Shown piece by piece: positions 1-11,394 of a stretch of 64,000 nucleotides of DNA. The stretch covers positions 141,047,927 through 141,111,926 of the forward strand of contig JALGPY010000002.1 in NCBI GenBank assembly GCA_023055425.1. The letters run 5' to 3'. The notes below the pieces were generated by a model. The model saw only the letters and a list, made by a program, of their open reading frames with translations. It was not told the DNA's origin and searched no databases. The translations under genes were made by a program, and so were the position numbers. Position 1 is the stretch's first letter. Each line of letters begins with the position of its first letter. Source of the DNA: Linanthus parryae (taxonomy: Eukaryota > Streptophyta > Magnoliopsida > Ericales > Polemoniaceae).

Positions 1-1941
1 GATCGTTACGATTTCTCTTTCAGTTCTGAGAATAGAGATCTCTTTCCACTCATGTGTCTTGAGCAATCACTGTCCATAAACCACTTTTGCTCTTTGATCT
101 TGGTGATACCCTGCAAACACCATTCACTGCCTTACCCAGCTGTTAGACTAAGTGCTGAATTTAGATTCATATTGAGGGTCAATATCTGTCTAACTTGTCC
201 TTTGAGTTGGAAGGGGAAAGTGTTCCTCATAATGTGAGGGTCTCTTCTTCTAAAAGGAGAAGTGATTTTAACATGACCAATCTTATTGCGGTAATGGCAT
301 TTAGGAGATGTTTTGCTTCCAGCTTTCACAAATCTAGTATTATTTTTCTTGAAAAGTTTGGATTATATCCAATACCAGTTTTGTGAACAGACTTCAAGCT
401 ACCTCCAAGAATAAAGTTCAAGTTGTGTTCTGAGCCTACAAGTTTGGCTTTCAACAATTCAAATTCTTGAAGTTTCTCAGTCAGAGTAGTATTTTGTTTA
501 TACAATCATCAACTTGATGTCTTAGATTAACAAGGCTATCACTCAAGAGAGTGTTCTCAGTGACTACTTCCTTGACTTGTGTTTTCAAGGATTTGAAACT
601 GGTTTTCAAGGCCTTGAAATCAATGTCAGTTTTCTTCTAAGAGATTTCAAGATTCTAATTCAAACAAACAAGATGTAAACTTTTTTTTCTTGCTCATGAA
701 ATTTTTTATTCCATAACTCTAATTTCTTTCAAATAGTCCTCTTCATTTAAGAGCATTGTTCTAAGATAATCAGAGAGGGCTTCTGTTGGTTTTGAAATCA
801 AACAATTCACCATTAGCTCAATGTTCTTTCAGAACTTTCATCATGCTTGGCCATAAAGCATAGGTTGGCATATCCTTCTTCAGATTCAGAGTCACTTGAG
901 GTATCTGAATCACTCCATGAAGTTTTCATAGATTTCTTTCTTCTACCATGATCTTTATTATGAAATTTCTTGCTTTTCTTGTGTGGACAGTCTCTGATCA
1001 GGTGTCCTGCATCACCACACTCAAAGCAATTCATGACTGTAGGCTTATTATTATGTGAAGAAGACTTACCTTTGTACTCTTTCTATTGGAGGATATTTGT
1101 CTTTCTCTGTTGAAGTTCTTGTTTCCAAATCGTTTCTTCATTTTAAGAATTTTGGTCAAGGCTTTGGAAATCAAAGCAATTTGATCTTCATCATCATCCT
1201 CAATTTCATGGCTTTGAATTGTATCATTCTCTTTAGCCTTGAGAACCATGTTCATGACACCTTCAGGTAGCTCTCCATCAACTTCATTCATGATATCTCA
1301 TGTGTTAGGTGCTTCCCTTGTAGGTCATCAAATTGAGATGATGAGAGATCTTGAGCTTCTTCAATAGCAGTAGTCTTTGGTTCCCATTTTGCCTTTGGAA
1401 GACTCCTTAGAATATTCCTCACCTTATCTTCATTGGAAATATGTTTACCAAGTGAATCAAGGTTGTTGACAATGTATGTGAACCTTTTGAAAATGTCTCA
1501 AATTAAATAATCTCCATTCATCTTGAATAGCTCATATTGCGTGAGATATATGTTGATCTTGGTTTGCTTGACTTGGCTGGTTCCTTCAAAAGTCACCACA
1601 AGCTTATCCCATGTCTCCTTGGCATTTTTGCAACTTGAGATCCTATTAAATTCATCTGCAATCAAAGCACAATATAAGAGATTCATAACTTTATAATACT
1701 TTGAAAATTGCTCTAATTCAGATGAAGAAAGATATTCTTCAGATTTGGGAGTTCTAATCCCATCCTTCTCTTTGTAGAAAGTATGAGGACCATTCTGGAT
1801 GATAGTCTAGAGTTCCATATCTTGATCACTAATGAACATTTTCATCAATGCTTTCTAGTGGACAAAATTGTCTCCACAGAAGAGAGGAGGTCTGTTTGCA
1901 GCTCTTCCCTGTGAGAAACCACCATCACCTACACTACTCAT
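1..1941 (-). pseudogene. Sirevirus gag and start of protease (broken)
   Basis: The start codon is at 1941 and the opening resembles copies 2 and 3 (MST/MSS, then QGRAAN and LFCGDN). A UBN2-type gag segment lies around 1498-1860. An intact CCHC zinc knuckle (C-X2-C-X4-H-X4-C, reading CFECGDAGHLIRDC) lies at 987-1028, followed by a Ser/Asp/Glu-rich stretch. A coiled-coil-like segment near 480-780 contains a Sirevirus palindrome. The protease active-site region falls at about 60-120, where the motif reads D-S-D instead of the usual D-S-G. Several stops and frameshifts interrupt the frame. Gag packages element RNA; the zinc knuckle binds nucleic acid. Confidence 0.8.
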
Positions 1942-1976
1942 AATCACAAGATGGTTAAATCTATACAGTGATACAA

Positions 1977-1988
1977 GCTATGATACCA
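1977..1988 (-). other. Primer-binding site, initiator tRNA-Met type
   Basis: On the minus strand this reads TGGTATCATAGC, one base from the plant copia consensus TGGTATCAGAGC, which pairs with the 3' end of initiator tRNA-Met. It lies 2 bases inside the LTR end. Confidence 0.8.
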
Positions 1989-1990
1989 AT

Positions 1991-3250
1991 TGAAGGGGTG
2001 TACATTAGGTAGAAATTTAAGATCAATACTCTAGAACCGGGGGGGGGGGGGGGGAATTGAATAGAGTATGCAGACTTTTGCCAAACTTTGCAAGAGTAGT
2101 GGTTTCAAAAGATTTGAAAAGAGATTCAAGGCCTTGAAATGAGTTTCAAGCCCTTGGAATAAACTAGTTAGAGTTAATAGAAGAATAAGTCTATTTCAAA
2201 GCCTTGAAATGAGTTTCAAACCCTTGAAATGAAATTTTTTTGAATGCTGCAAAAGTTCTAAGTTTGTAAGAGAAAAGTAAATGCAAGAGACACAAGATAT
2301 ATAGAGTTCAGTCTACTTGGACCTACGTCCCTATCTCAGGGATCTCTCCCTGCAGAATATTCAATTCAATTCTTATTAATCAAAAGATAAGCCCTAGATC
2401 TCAAGCACAGAGAGATGCCTTACTCTGTTACATATTGTGGTTATCACTAACCTATCTAGTACCTGCTCTAGCTATCTGATTAACGAAGAATTCTCTATAG
2501 TTCACCTTGAAAAATCCTTGAGAATGTAAACAGAAGTAGTATATGCATGATATAAAAATAAATTTCAGAAAAGACGAACACAAGAAATGAAACTGCTGTG
2601 AGAGTGTAGTGTTCTTCTGAGAATTGAATTGAGAATTTGATCTCTTTCTTTGTTGCTTGGCAATCCTTGAATGTTTTTGAGTGTCTCTATCTTTTTAACC
2701 CTTGAGTTGTATATTTGATGCTTCAAACTGAGCTTCTTATATACAACTCATTTGATCTGCAAATCTTCTAGATTTTCAGCAACAAACTTTCCTATTTTGT
2801 AGGCAGCAACTTTGACTTCTCTAACAGTCTTATCCAATAGATAGTTGCTAGGTATCTTCAGGGATATTGATCTGATCTTGTCCTTAAACATGTTGAGAAG
2901 CTGTTACATTCATTAGATTGATTGCAGAATCAAATCAACCAGAATTTCATTCACTGTAAAACTCAGGTTTGGAAATAAATACTGTAGAATAGGAAATAAA
3001 CTTTCTCTGCAAAACTAAGTAAAACAGATGGATTAGATAGTGTTAAATATGTGAAAATACTTTGTCTTTCATCATCAAGTAATAATAGATTAAGCACAGG
3101 GGTTTTTGAGTTCAAACAGAAACGGAAACTCCCCCTAAGATCATGCTTATAAGTCTCAGTCAGTTTCAAGTCTTTGAAAGCTATTTCAAGGCCTTGAAAT
3201 TGACTAGCTATTTCAATTATTTGAAACATTGAAACTTTTTTGAACTTACA
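1991..3250 (-). repeat. Sirevirus copy 1 5' LTR
   Basis: 1260 bases. Read on the minus strand it starts TGTAAGTTCA and ends CTTCA, the same ends as the LTRs at 25174, 44494 and 48659. It has 14-bp palindromes near both ends (2125-2138 and 3185-3198) and a 16-base G tract at 2039-2054, which is the C tract of the other LTRs. Confidence 0.88.
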
Positions 3251-3718
3251 GAGTGTTTGGCGCATTGATGTGGCTTAGATGTGATTTTTTATTTATTTAT
3301 GGTTGCTTTTGGTTTAATAATCAGAAAGTTTTATTATGTAATCATAATACGACCTGTGTGTCAAGCCTCTCTACATACTCTATTGTCTTCTCTTCTCAAC
3401 CACTCCCACCCAGAGAGGTTCTTATTATTATAAATAAGATACTTATTGAAGATTGAAGTTAGAATCTTCAAAGAGAAGGACAACCCAAGAAACATGGAGC
3501 ATGGTGCATGGAGCAAGAAAGTGAATTCAAAAAACTTTAAGGCATGTTCTCAAGAGACGAGTATGCATGGAGTTGAATTCAAGATTTGCACAATAAGTAT
3601 TATCATTGACCAGAATGCACACCTTAGGGGCTACATCCATGCATATTTGTTTCATGCTTATGCTTGTTTTATTTTCCTTAAGTGAGTGTGATTTGATATA
3701 TTTGCGTATCTTGCATAC
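3251..3718 (+). mobile_element. Copia relic, leader region (left part)
   Basis: About 230 bases here (3251-3480) closely resemble 14045-14275, and more weakly 17850-18000. All carry ATTACGAC/ATACGAC followed by TGTGTC and a CT-rich stretch. This is the untranslated leader of an Angela-like copia element. It is cut on the left by Sirevirus copy 1 and on the right by element A, whose target duplication CATAC is at 3714-3718. No credible coding sequence is visible. Confidence 0.55.
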
Positions 3719-4332
3719 TGTGTACAAGGAAATCCTCAAGAGATCTCCAAGTGTATACCTCAGTTCGGGAATAAGAATACGAAGAGTTATAGGGTATGTG
3801 TAGGGAGAGAGTAAGCACTGATAACTGCTTGTGAGAGAGAAACAGTAAGCTTATGGCACTGAACCAATGTGTCTTACGAGTCTTGTTTGTTGTGTCGCGA
3901 CGGAGAGCTAACGATCCTATATAAAGTGGGGAAGTGACCGTTGGGGGGTTTAGTGCACCATAAATGGCGGCTCAATGGTAGAACCCCCAACGGCACGCTC
4001 GACCGTGTATATAGGAACCGTTATGCAAATGTCCGCAAGTATCGGAGACCGTTATGAGATCACCCGCATTAGTGGGACACGTAAGCCTAGGATCTTAGTC
4101 AGTTACCAGAGGTCGCGCGCAAGCTTGGTTTTCGCATGCGCGCGACGGACCTTACCCTAGCTTCCAAACCACTAAGTCCCTACAAGTCCCGTGTTATGGT
4201 GCGCGGGGCCCTGTCTTGTAGCCGCCACGTGGATCAGCATAGGTGGTGATCCGGTGTTGATGGAGCACAACTAGGTGTGCTGGATGGCTTCCACGTGGCG
4301 ATGATCTATCTGTCTGGAAAGCACTATCTACA
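3719..4332 (-). repeat. Element A 3' LTR (left)
   Basis: 614 bases, TGTACA...TCTACA as printed. It pairs with 13060-13675 at high identity with scattered substitutions and small indels. It holds a TATATAAA-like box near 3918 and two G-box palindromes, CCACGTGG, at 4225-4232 and 4291-4298. Confidence 0.93.
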
Positions 4333-4346
4333 TTAGCCCCCTTTTC
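4333..4346 (-). other. Polypurine tract of element A
   Basis: On the minus strand this reads GAAAAGGGGGCTAA and abuts the LTR end. It primes plus-strand DNA synthesis. Its position fixes the element's orientation as minus. Element B has the matching tract at 58822. Confidence 0.8.
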
Positions 4347-4484
4347 GCGCGTGAAGACACCTAATCGGATAGACTTCGAAGCGCAAAAACCAGCGTGCGC
4401 GTCGTTGCTACACACCAATTCAAATATGGCAAAATCAGCCCCCCGTGCGTGTCATTATGACCTAGGATCCCTAGTTTTGTGCCT

Positions 4485-4610
4485 TCTCTTCTTCTAGGGT
4501 TTTAGCCGTGATGTCAGCGTTGGCTTGTGATTGCGCGATTCTGCGGTGACGGTTGCGATTCGACCACTGAAAGGACGTGACTCTTCGGTGTTTCTGAATA
4601 AATACCCATC
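4485..4610 (+). promoter_or_regulatory. Promoter of the antisense PMD gene, element A
   Basis: Shared with element B (58975-59095) although the surroundings have diverged. In order: TCTAGGGTTTTAG (a telo-box-like AAACCCTA on the other strand), TGATGTCAGC at 4509 (the bZIP site is perfect TGACGTCA in B), GATTGCGCGATT, GACGGTTGCGATTCGAC, CTGAAAGGACG, and a TATA-like AATAAATAC at 4597-4605. The coding start follows 430 bases later, behind a probable 5'-UTR intron. The promoter role is inferred from conservation and position. Confidence 0.55.
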
Positions 4611-5035
4611 CTCCTCCATTGTTGCAAGGTATTGCTTCTCTCTCTAAAGTAAATGTTCTCTAAGAGCTTCCAAGAGCAAATATAGATAATCAACCACCAA
4701 TTCTTCCTTGCAGACCGTCTTCTTCAAATTGCTTCATCAAAACAAGGTTGGCTTTGCTCAATTGATGCATTTCATACCTTTGAATTGTATTGAGTCTAGA
4801 AAACCCAGAATCGTTTGAAATACGCCATCGCTTAATACTGCTGAAGAGATTTCTTGTAAAACCCTAAAAGATTTGAAACATCTTAAGACGGTAATTTTCT
4901 GCAATTCTAACCTCAGAACTGTTCATCTTCCCAAATTAACAATCTCGAACTCATAAACTTTTATGATATGCTCTTGGATTTGAAACTGAAAGTGGATATA
5001 TTTCTCCCCCCTTCTTTTCTTGTTTTACCATAGCA

Positions 5036-8000
5036 ATGGCCAAGAAAAAGTGACCAAATCCGCGAAGGAACCCGAAGAAATCCCTGATCTTCCATAGACC
5101 TTGTGGAAGAAAGCTCCATATCTTGGTGGAGAAGACTTCTATCATGCTAGGACTGAAGTAAGGAATCTACCAGATCCCGCTACTGAAGATCTGCTACTGT
5201 TGAATCCTCCTACTAGTCAAGCCAGGTTGGAGTTAATTGACGCCAAGGATGTGGTGAGATTAGGTGTTGAAAATGGGTTCTTCCCCCACATTGACATTTC
5301 TACTCAGGCCTTCGTTCAGAAGATGGATTTAATGGATGAGTGGATTGACCATGTGGTGAGTCATCATGCCATCATGCTAGACCAAGCTGGAATATATTAT
5401 GCTGTCAGGGCTACAAAGGGCGCTGCCGTGAAGCTTGACAAAACTATGCTTCTAAACCTTTTCTCTCGATACTCGCCTGCGACTCATACTTTTCACTTTG
5501 CTAAGTTTGAGGTCGCCCCCACTTTGGAAGACGTGCAAATACTGTATGAGCTCTATACCATGGGCTAAGTTGACCCCTTGACCCCTTTGAATTCTGATCC
5601 AGAGCTCGCCCTTTATGCGCAGATGGAGGAGTGCTTAACCGAGATAAAGAAAATTTTCTCCCGCTGGACATCTGCGGAAGTTCTTCCCACGTGGAGTTGG
5701 TTGAGACCTCTGCGAAGAATACTTGGGGAAAATGGGTGCAGTATTTCTTTCGCGATTATGCGAACGTTAAAATCACCAAGGAGATACTGGAGAAGGATCC
5801 GAAAGCGAAAAATTATATCGAGGGAAAGGGGTATCATTTGACCTTGTGCGACTTCCTCTGTACCTGGTTGTTGCGATACCTGATCGACGGTCATCCTCAT
5901 GACGGGGTCTTTTATCATGTCTTTCCCCTTGCTATTAAGTTAGCTCTTGGGCAAAGGGTCGCACTTGGGCCTCTAGTGCTAGGGACCCTTTATCATCGGT
6001 TAGACCAGCTTGTGGTAGAGATTAAGGAGTCGCGTGGGCGTCTTGATGTGTTGAATTTTGTCAATATTTCATTTCTTACCATGTGGGTCTTTGAAAGGTG
6101 TCCCCCTTATGCTCCTGTCCGTTCGAGACCCAATTCTTGGAACGTTCCGAGTGCGAAGAATGCACTTCGAAGTGGGAGAGCCTCCCGATGGTATAGGACC
6201 AACCCTTCTAAGTTTTCATGGAGTTTGGTATGCGATGATGGAACAAAATTTTCAGCTAGGCCCTACACTACTCGCATTGATAATGTGCGATTTTTTCCGA
6301 GGCTGTACCTTAGTAGAGATGGCTCCCTCTCTGAAGATACTCTCCTTAAGGGGGATGATTGCTACAGGGAATTCCTTTGCTGGTGCTTGAGAGGTTCACT
6401 GCCTGCCCTTGCCGAAAATGTTTCTGAAATAACTTCCAAGTATGAGCGGATCGCAGTCAATGTCGACCCGACTCGCGTCTTACCTCAGTTTGGTTTTGAC
6501 GCCGTGGCGCCTTCTATTTGGCCTAGGTAAGTGAACAGAGATTGCTACAAGCGACTGCTAACAAGGAAATGTAAATCTATCCTTCTTAGCAACTTGCCTT
6601 TCACCCAGCCATCAGGGAAACGTGTAGGTCGCCTTACCAAGAAATGGATTTCTTATTGGAACGCCCAACAAACAAGGTTTGATGCATCCTCACCTCCCCA
6701 TCTCAACAAAGCTCCTGCGATCAAAAGGAATACTTTCCCGTTTCGTCAGAACTGCAGTTTGGACAATTCAAAGTATGGATTCTATTCCCTGCTCGATTTT
6801 GACAAACACTTGTGCCCAGTCGCGATTCTTGAGGAAAAGATGACCACTTTAGGGGCAGAGTTGTATGTGCGATAAAGTACAGTGAAGCTTTTGCCAAGGT
6901 AAACAATTCTCCTTTGTTCTTGAAGCACTCCTTTCTTTGAGATGTTGTCTTACATAAGATTTTCTTTTCCAGTGTTGTTTGAGGAGGTCCACGTCTGGAG
7001 ACCGTTGTTCATCATTGGTCAATTCTATTGTTAAAATTAAGAGGCAAAAGCAAGAAATCCTCCTGGAAATGGAATTGGTCCCCGAGGTGGAGACTCTGAT
7101 ACGCGAGGAAATGGACATTTTCGCTTTTTCTTTGATAAACGACGATGTTGAAATGGACATAGAGGTTGCCCCGAAAGCTAAAAACCAAAAACAGAAGGGA
7201 ATCGTGATTTCTTCGCCGCCCAGGGAAGCTCCAGCTTCGTCGCCTCTGAAGTCCCCTGTTCCCAAGGACAAAGGCAAGGGTTGCATGCAAGGCAGGACAC
7301 GGAAAGATCTCGCCGTTGAGACGTTCATCCCGTATGATCAGGAGGAAGAAGCTGAGGAAGAAGGGAGGGAAGGAGAAGAAGAAAGTGGAGAAGAGGAAAG
7401 AGAGGAAAATGAAAGAGAGGAAGAAGAAAGAGAGGAGATAGGAGAACAAAGTTCGGAAGGTAACTCAAATGAACTTATCCTCTTCAAATCATGGCTTTCA
7501 CGGTAGTGTTATTAACTAAACTTTTTCTTCGCAGATGATGATACAGAGAACATCAGTGGCATTTTGGCCAGAGAAAAGAGGAAGACAAAGGGGTCCCACT
7601 CAGATGCGACCAGTGAACCTATAGACGAAGCTATAATTTTCGAGTCTAAAAGAATTGCTTATGTGGAAGAGGAGAGAATGATAAAGCGCGAAGAAGATGA
7701 TATTGAGGCCATGAAGAGAAGAAGTCTGGAAGAGCAGCATGCAGGTAGCATGAGTGTGGCTGCGTTAGAGCGAGCTCAACAAGATTTTGAGGAGATCGCA
7801 GGCGATGAAGAAGGTACAATTTTTAATCTTGTTGTGACTTATCAAGAAGTAATTTTTGGTGCGTTAAAGCACGGCTTATCAAAAGATGACATTCGCTGAT
7901 GGTTAGAAAGCAAATGTGGCGAACCCTCAGGTAAACATTTGAACAATGTTTGTAAGCAACTCTTAACAAATCATTCCTTATTGTAACGAATTCCTTCGCA

Positions 8001-9647
8001 ACGTCAGGTCACGCGCACCTTAAAGAAGTGATAAGTGAAGATACCACTGTAGGATATGGTGTCGCATCTGTAACGTATGATGCCGGAACCGCGATCCCAC
8101 ATAAATGTGGACGTGCTCGCTTCTGGTCTAACAGAATGAAAGATAAGACATAACTCATAATGTAAGTTACCTCAATATCTTTCCAAATTTGTCTTGCAGG
8201 TGGTACTGCTTCACATGAACCTACTAATGTTAACCCTGCTGTCATTGCAAGTGATGATGCCGTCGCACAGGGCACCACCGCTAATATTCCAACTACGAGA
8301 GAGGTTACTAGTGAGGCACGTGTTGGCGGCTCTGATGAGAACATGTTGGAGCAGAGAAGTTAGCTTCCCATGTCGCATGTTCCAGAACGAATTTCGCACA
8401 TAGAGAAACCTCTGGCGGTGTCTGAAGACGTCGGAGAGCCCCTAGAAGATGTTATTGAAGTGTCTGATGACGTCGAACTCGACACCGAAATGAAAGAGAG
8501 AGATGCTGAAGTCGAGCATGTGGGATAAACTGGCGTAATGGAGGAGATGGAAGCAGAGGATGCTGGAGCTGGAGTTCATGGAAATGCAAAGGTCGTGGAA
8601 GACACAGCATCACATGAAAATGTCGATGCTCCAATGGATGCTCCTGAGCAACAAGAACCTCTCGTGGATGAAGATGTCTTTGGGCAAGCAGAAACTAACC
8701 AAGGCATCTTGCAGCATGCACACGAATGTGGAAGTCCCAGCAGAGATCTTATTCAGCGGTGGCAGTGGCGGTCCTCCCACTACTACAACTTTTGCTGAAG
8801 TTAGTGGTGTTAATATTCCTTTTGTTTCTTCAAGTGCTGCTGCTCCCCTTAATGTGTCAAGGCCCCAGCCGAGCTCTGCCCCTGTTGAGATTGGTTTTTC
8901 TCAAGTTCCCCTTGCGTGGAGATTTTTTGGTTCGAAAGCAAGATCTCCCGTCGCACCTGCTGCCACCTTCAGCATTCCTGCTGACTACCACGAACGCGAG
9001 GTTCAAGCTAACAGGCAGGCAATGCGGCGAGGAGATGCTTCAGCTTTCCCTGTTATGCGCATTCCTACTCTGCATGAAATCGTCGAAGGAACAGGTATAC
9101 TATAGTGTTGCCACATGTCATATTGTATGTATTTTTTAGTAATTTGCATCCCTAAACTTGTCATTTCTTTAGGAATGAGGCAACCTGATGTGGATTGGCT
9201 TATGAAGATGCTTCTTTCATACCCGTGGTCATTTGCGAGAGCCCTAGAGCTGGGTCCCTTTGATAAAGATTTTTCGTGACTGAAGCCACCTGAATCTTTG
9301 AGCAATTGTCTGTGAAAACCCATGCTACTATCTTGACTGATAATGCGCGGACGCTCTATGATACATGTAAGAGCCTTCAGGTTAAAGCTCAGGGCAGGTT
9401 GGACTTTGGATTCGTTTTCAACAGGGTTACCCAAATCCTTACATCTGCGATGCTAAAGTATGGCTACCTCAATCTCGCATTTGAAAAAAGAAAACTGGAG
9501 GAGCAAAACAAGAAGGCTGAGGAAGCTGCCAATCTCTTCCACACAATGAAGACTAGCTATGAGAAGCTAAAACAAGAGGTTAAACGGGCAGCAAAGGCGT
9601 CGCTCCCGTTATCACCAGAAGACCCTCTAGACAAGGATTTATTTTAA
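5036..9647 (+). pseudogene. Antisense plant-mobile-domain gene, element A (six exons, decayed)
   Basis: Coding exons by comparison with element B: 5036-6898, 6973-7459, 7535-7930, 8008-8112, 8200-9094, 9173-9647. All five introns are GT-AG and 74-87 bases. Exon 1 encodes a plant mobile domain (motifs AVKLDKTMLLNLFSRYSPATH, TLEDV, KGYHLTLCDFLC, VFYHVFPLA, GQRVALGPLVLGTLY). Exon 2 has a basic patch, then a long Glu-rich run. Exon 6 ends in a coiled coil (about 9480-9600). PMD proteins are plant-specific and linked to transposons and gene silencing; the role of this one is unknown. It is broken: a stop at codon 6 of exon 1, a stop before VDPL near 5566, a frameshift near 5690, a TGA in exon 3 at 7897, a TAG in exon 5 and a frameshift in exon 6. 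A splice acceptor (CCATAG) lies 2 bases before the ATG. Confidence 0.8.
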
Positions 9648-9649
9648 AA

Positions 9650-9998
9650 GTTGCGCATATTGTAATGCTTCCCCCCTTTTTCAAACACTTTGGGAATTCT
9701 ATGTTAGCTTTTTGCTGCTCTTTTAATGCTATATCAACTGTGATGTCATGTTTTGACGTAAATACCTTGATTATTGTGCTATTAATTTATTATATAAGCG
9801 TTATTACCGTGCAGGGGGCCCCATCCTTATCATGACCTTGTGTCATTAAATGGGGCGTGCTGCTGTATCGTCGTAGCCTTTAGTATGGTAATTGATTCTT
9901 ACCCGTTTCTGAGGCGTTGGTGACTCAGCAATGGAATTGAAGAGTCCTTTTTGTACTCTATATAAACCTCCCTTCTTGCTATTTGGTTTTTCATCCAA
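9650..9998 (+). promoter_or_regulatory. Spacer with a TATA box upstream of antisense ORF 2
   Basis: 349 bases between the PMD gene and the next ORF. It has a T-rich possible polyadenylation region after 9650 and a good TATA box (CTATATAAACC, about 9958-9968) placed about 30 bases before the ATG at 9999. The promoter function is inferred. Confidence 0.4.
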
Positions 9999-10496
9999 AT
10001 GTTGTTTCCCGTGAGTTCTCACAACTGCTGGTATCAGCCCTTGACCTTTGTTGATTCATATCAGGTCTGGGATTTGAAACCTGAGTTTGTGCCTTGTGCT
10101 ATAGAAATAGCTCCCACGAAATTTTTCGGAAAGCCCTTTGATCTACCTGATCCTTTTGAAGATCGATTGCGTAAGGTTTCCCGTTATAACAAAGATTCTC
10201 TATTCTTCATGATGTTTGTGGGCACCACCCCCGATGGGTTTCCGGCAAATACTGCCCCTTTGCTGACTCTTAGATTGAAGCGTAACTATGGGGGTGTTTC
10301 CCCGGTGTCTCTCCGTTGGAGAACTATTTGCCACCAACAATCGGATGCGAGGGCAGCGAATGGGACATATTACCGAAGTTGTTCCCCTTAGCTATTCCTT
10401 GAAGTTCATTTGGAATCTTGCCGTGGTAGCGGCGAGAAGTTTTCTCTGGTCGAGGACGTCAATGATGACAACGAGCTTTCCATAGTTAGGCCCCTA
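9999..10496 (+). pseudogene. Second antisense ORF of element A, unknown product
   Basis: An open frame of 130 codons starts at the ATG at 9999, just behind a TATA box. The clearest stretch (residues 25-90) contains KFFGKPFDLPDPFEDRL and FVGTTPDGFPAN. Around 10300 the reading appears to move to another frame (ENYLPPTIG, then a stop at 10390). A further frame ends in an acidic tail with a stop near 10496. This suggests a decayed gene of at least 160 residues. I do not recognise the family. The element B counterpart would lie beyond the window. Confidence 0.45.
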
Positions 10497-10739
10497 ACCT
10501 AGGGTTTTCACCGTAGGAACATGTTTCTTCGCACCCTTTTGGGACTTTATTTTCTGCTACAATTTAGACAGATAAATTGTACTCTGCCCTTTTGGTTGTT
10601 CCATCTAATAAGATTGAGTTTTTTTTATTCCATTCGCACATTCATACTATGTGCTTTCGTGTTGCCTTTTTGCGTACTATCCATTCGAGTAGGCCTTCGC
10701 TCTGCCGTTCTGGGATACAGATTCTGTAGCATATAGAAT
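10497..10739. other. Non-coding spacer in element A
   Basis: T-rich sequence between antisense ORF 2 and the tandem repeats. Nothing else is visible. Confidence 0.4.
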
Positions 10740-11190
10740 AAACAACTGCTGTTATCATATGAGATAGACTTTGAACTTGCTGTTGCCATCCCAGTAGATG
10801 GATTCTGACCGTTATCTTATGAGATAGGTTTTAGTTTGGCTGCTATCACATTGGATAAGCCTCAACTATCTTATCAGACAGCCTTTGTTCGCGTTTGGCT
10901 GCTACCATATGTTATAGGCTTGTGCTATGTTTAGCAGATAGGCTTCGCTGCTACCATCTGGGGTAGGCTTGTGCTATCTTAGCGGATAGGCTTTGTTCGC
11001 GTTCGGCTGCTACCATATGAGATAGGCTTGTGCTATCTTTTAGCAGATAGGTTGTGCTGCTACCATATGAGGTAGGCTCGTGCTACCTTAGCAGATAGGT
11101 TTTGCTGCTACCACATGAGGTAGGTGTGTGCTATCTTAGCAGATAGACTTTGTTCACGTGTGGCTGCTATCATATGAGATAGGCTTTTGA
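10740..11190. repeat. Diverged tandem repeat array in element A
   Basis: About nine imperfect units of roughly 45-65 bases built on GCTGCTACCATATGAGATAGG followed by CTTGTGCTATCTTAGCAGATAGG. Some units carry an extra CTTTGTTCGCGTT. Each unit has short inverted arms (CTATC...GATAG). It lies between gag and the antisense genes, where pol is missing. Internal tandem arrays are common in Tat/Ogre-type elements. Confidence 0.8.
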
Positions 11191-11394
11191 GCCGGCTGTA
11201 ACAGGTACGGATAAACAAGACCAACTGATAAATAAAGACCATATCCAACAGTTGATACAAGAGCGCACCTTTACAGTTCTTCTAGATGCGGTAACATTTC
11301 TTTCCGTTGGAATAGAAAATTCTCACATGTCTGCCATTCTCCTCATGTTTGATAACCCTCCTTAAAGTGTTGATGTTTTTGGCTACTCCGTAGG
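11191..11394. other. Non-coding junction between gag and the repeat array
   Basis: Degenerate sequence downstream of gag in element orientation. No protease or reverse transcriptase motif is seen, so pol is absent rather than merely frameshifted. Confidence 0.4.

Larger units (their letters stand above)
1..3250 (-). mobile_element. Sirevirus-type Ty1/copia retrotransposon, copy 1 (partial)
   Basis: Reading on the minus strand: an LTR (3250 to 1991), a primer-binding site matching initiator tRNA-Met, gag, and the start of protease at the window edge. The layout and gag sequence match copies 2 and 3 in this window. The rest of pol and the other LTR lie outside. The 5 bases after the LTR are GAGTG; the partner target duplication cannot be seen. 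It sits against an Angela-like copia relic that begins at 3251, so it probably inserted into that relic. The Sirevirus assignment is inferred from the long LTR, the gag type and the envelope-like ORF in copy 3. Confidence 0.85.

Noticed and set aside
7012..7449. Minus-strand ORF of 145 codons rich in Phe, Leu and Ser
   Set aside because: It is the complement of the Glu-rich exon 2 of the antisense PMD gene and has no features of its own.
10740..11190. CRISPR-like array
   Set aside because: Units are adjacent and diverged, without unique spacers of constant length, inside a plant retroelement.
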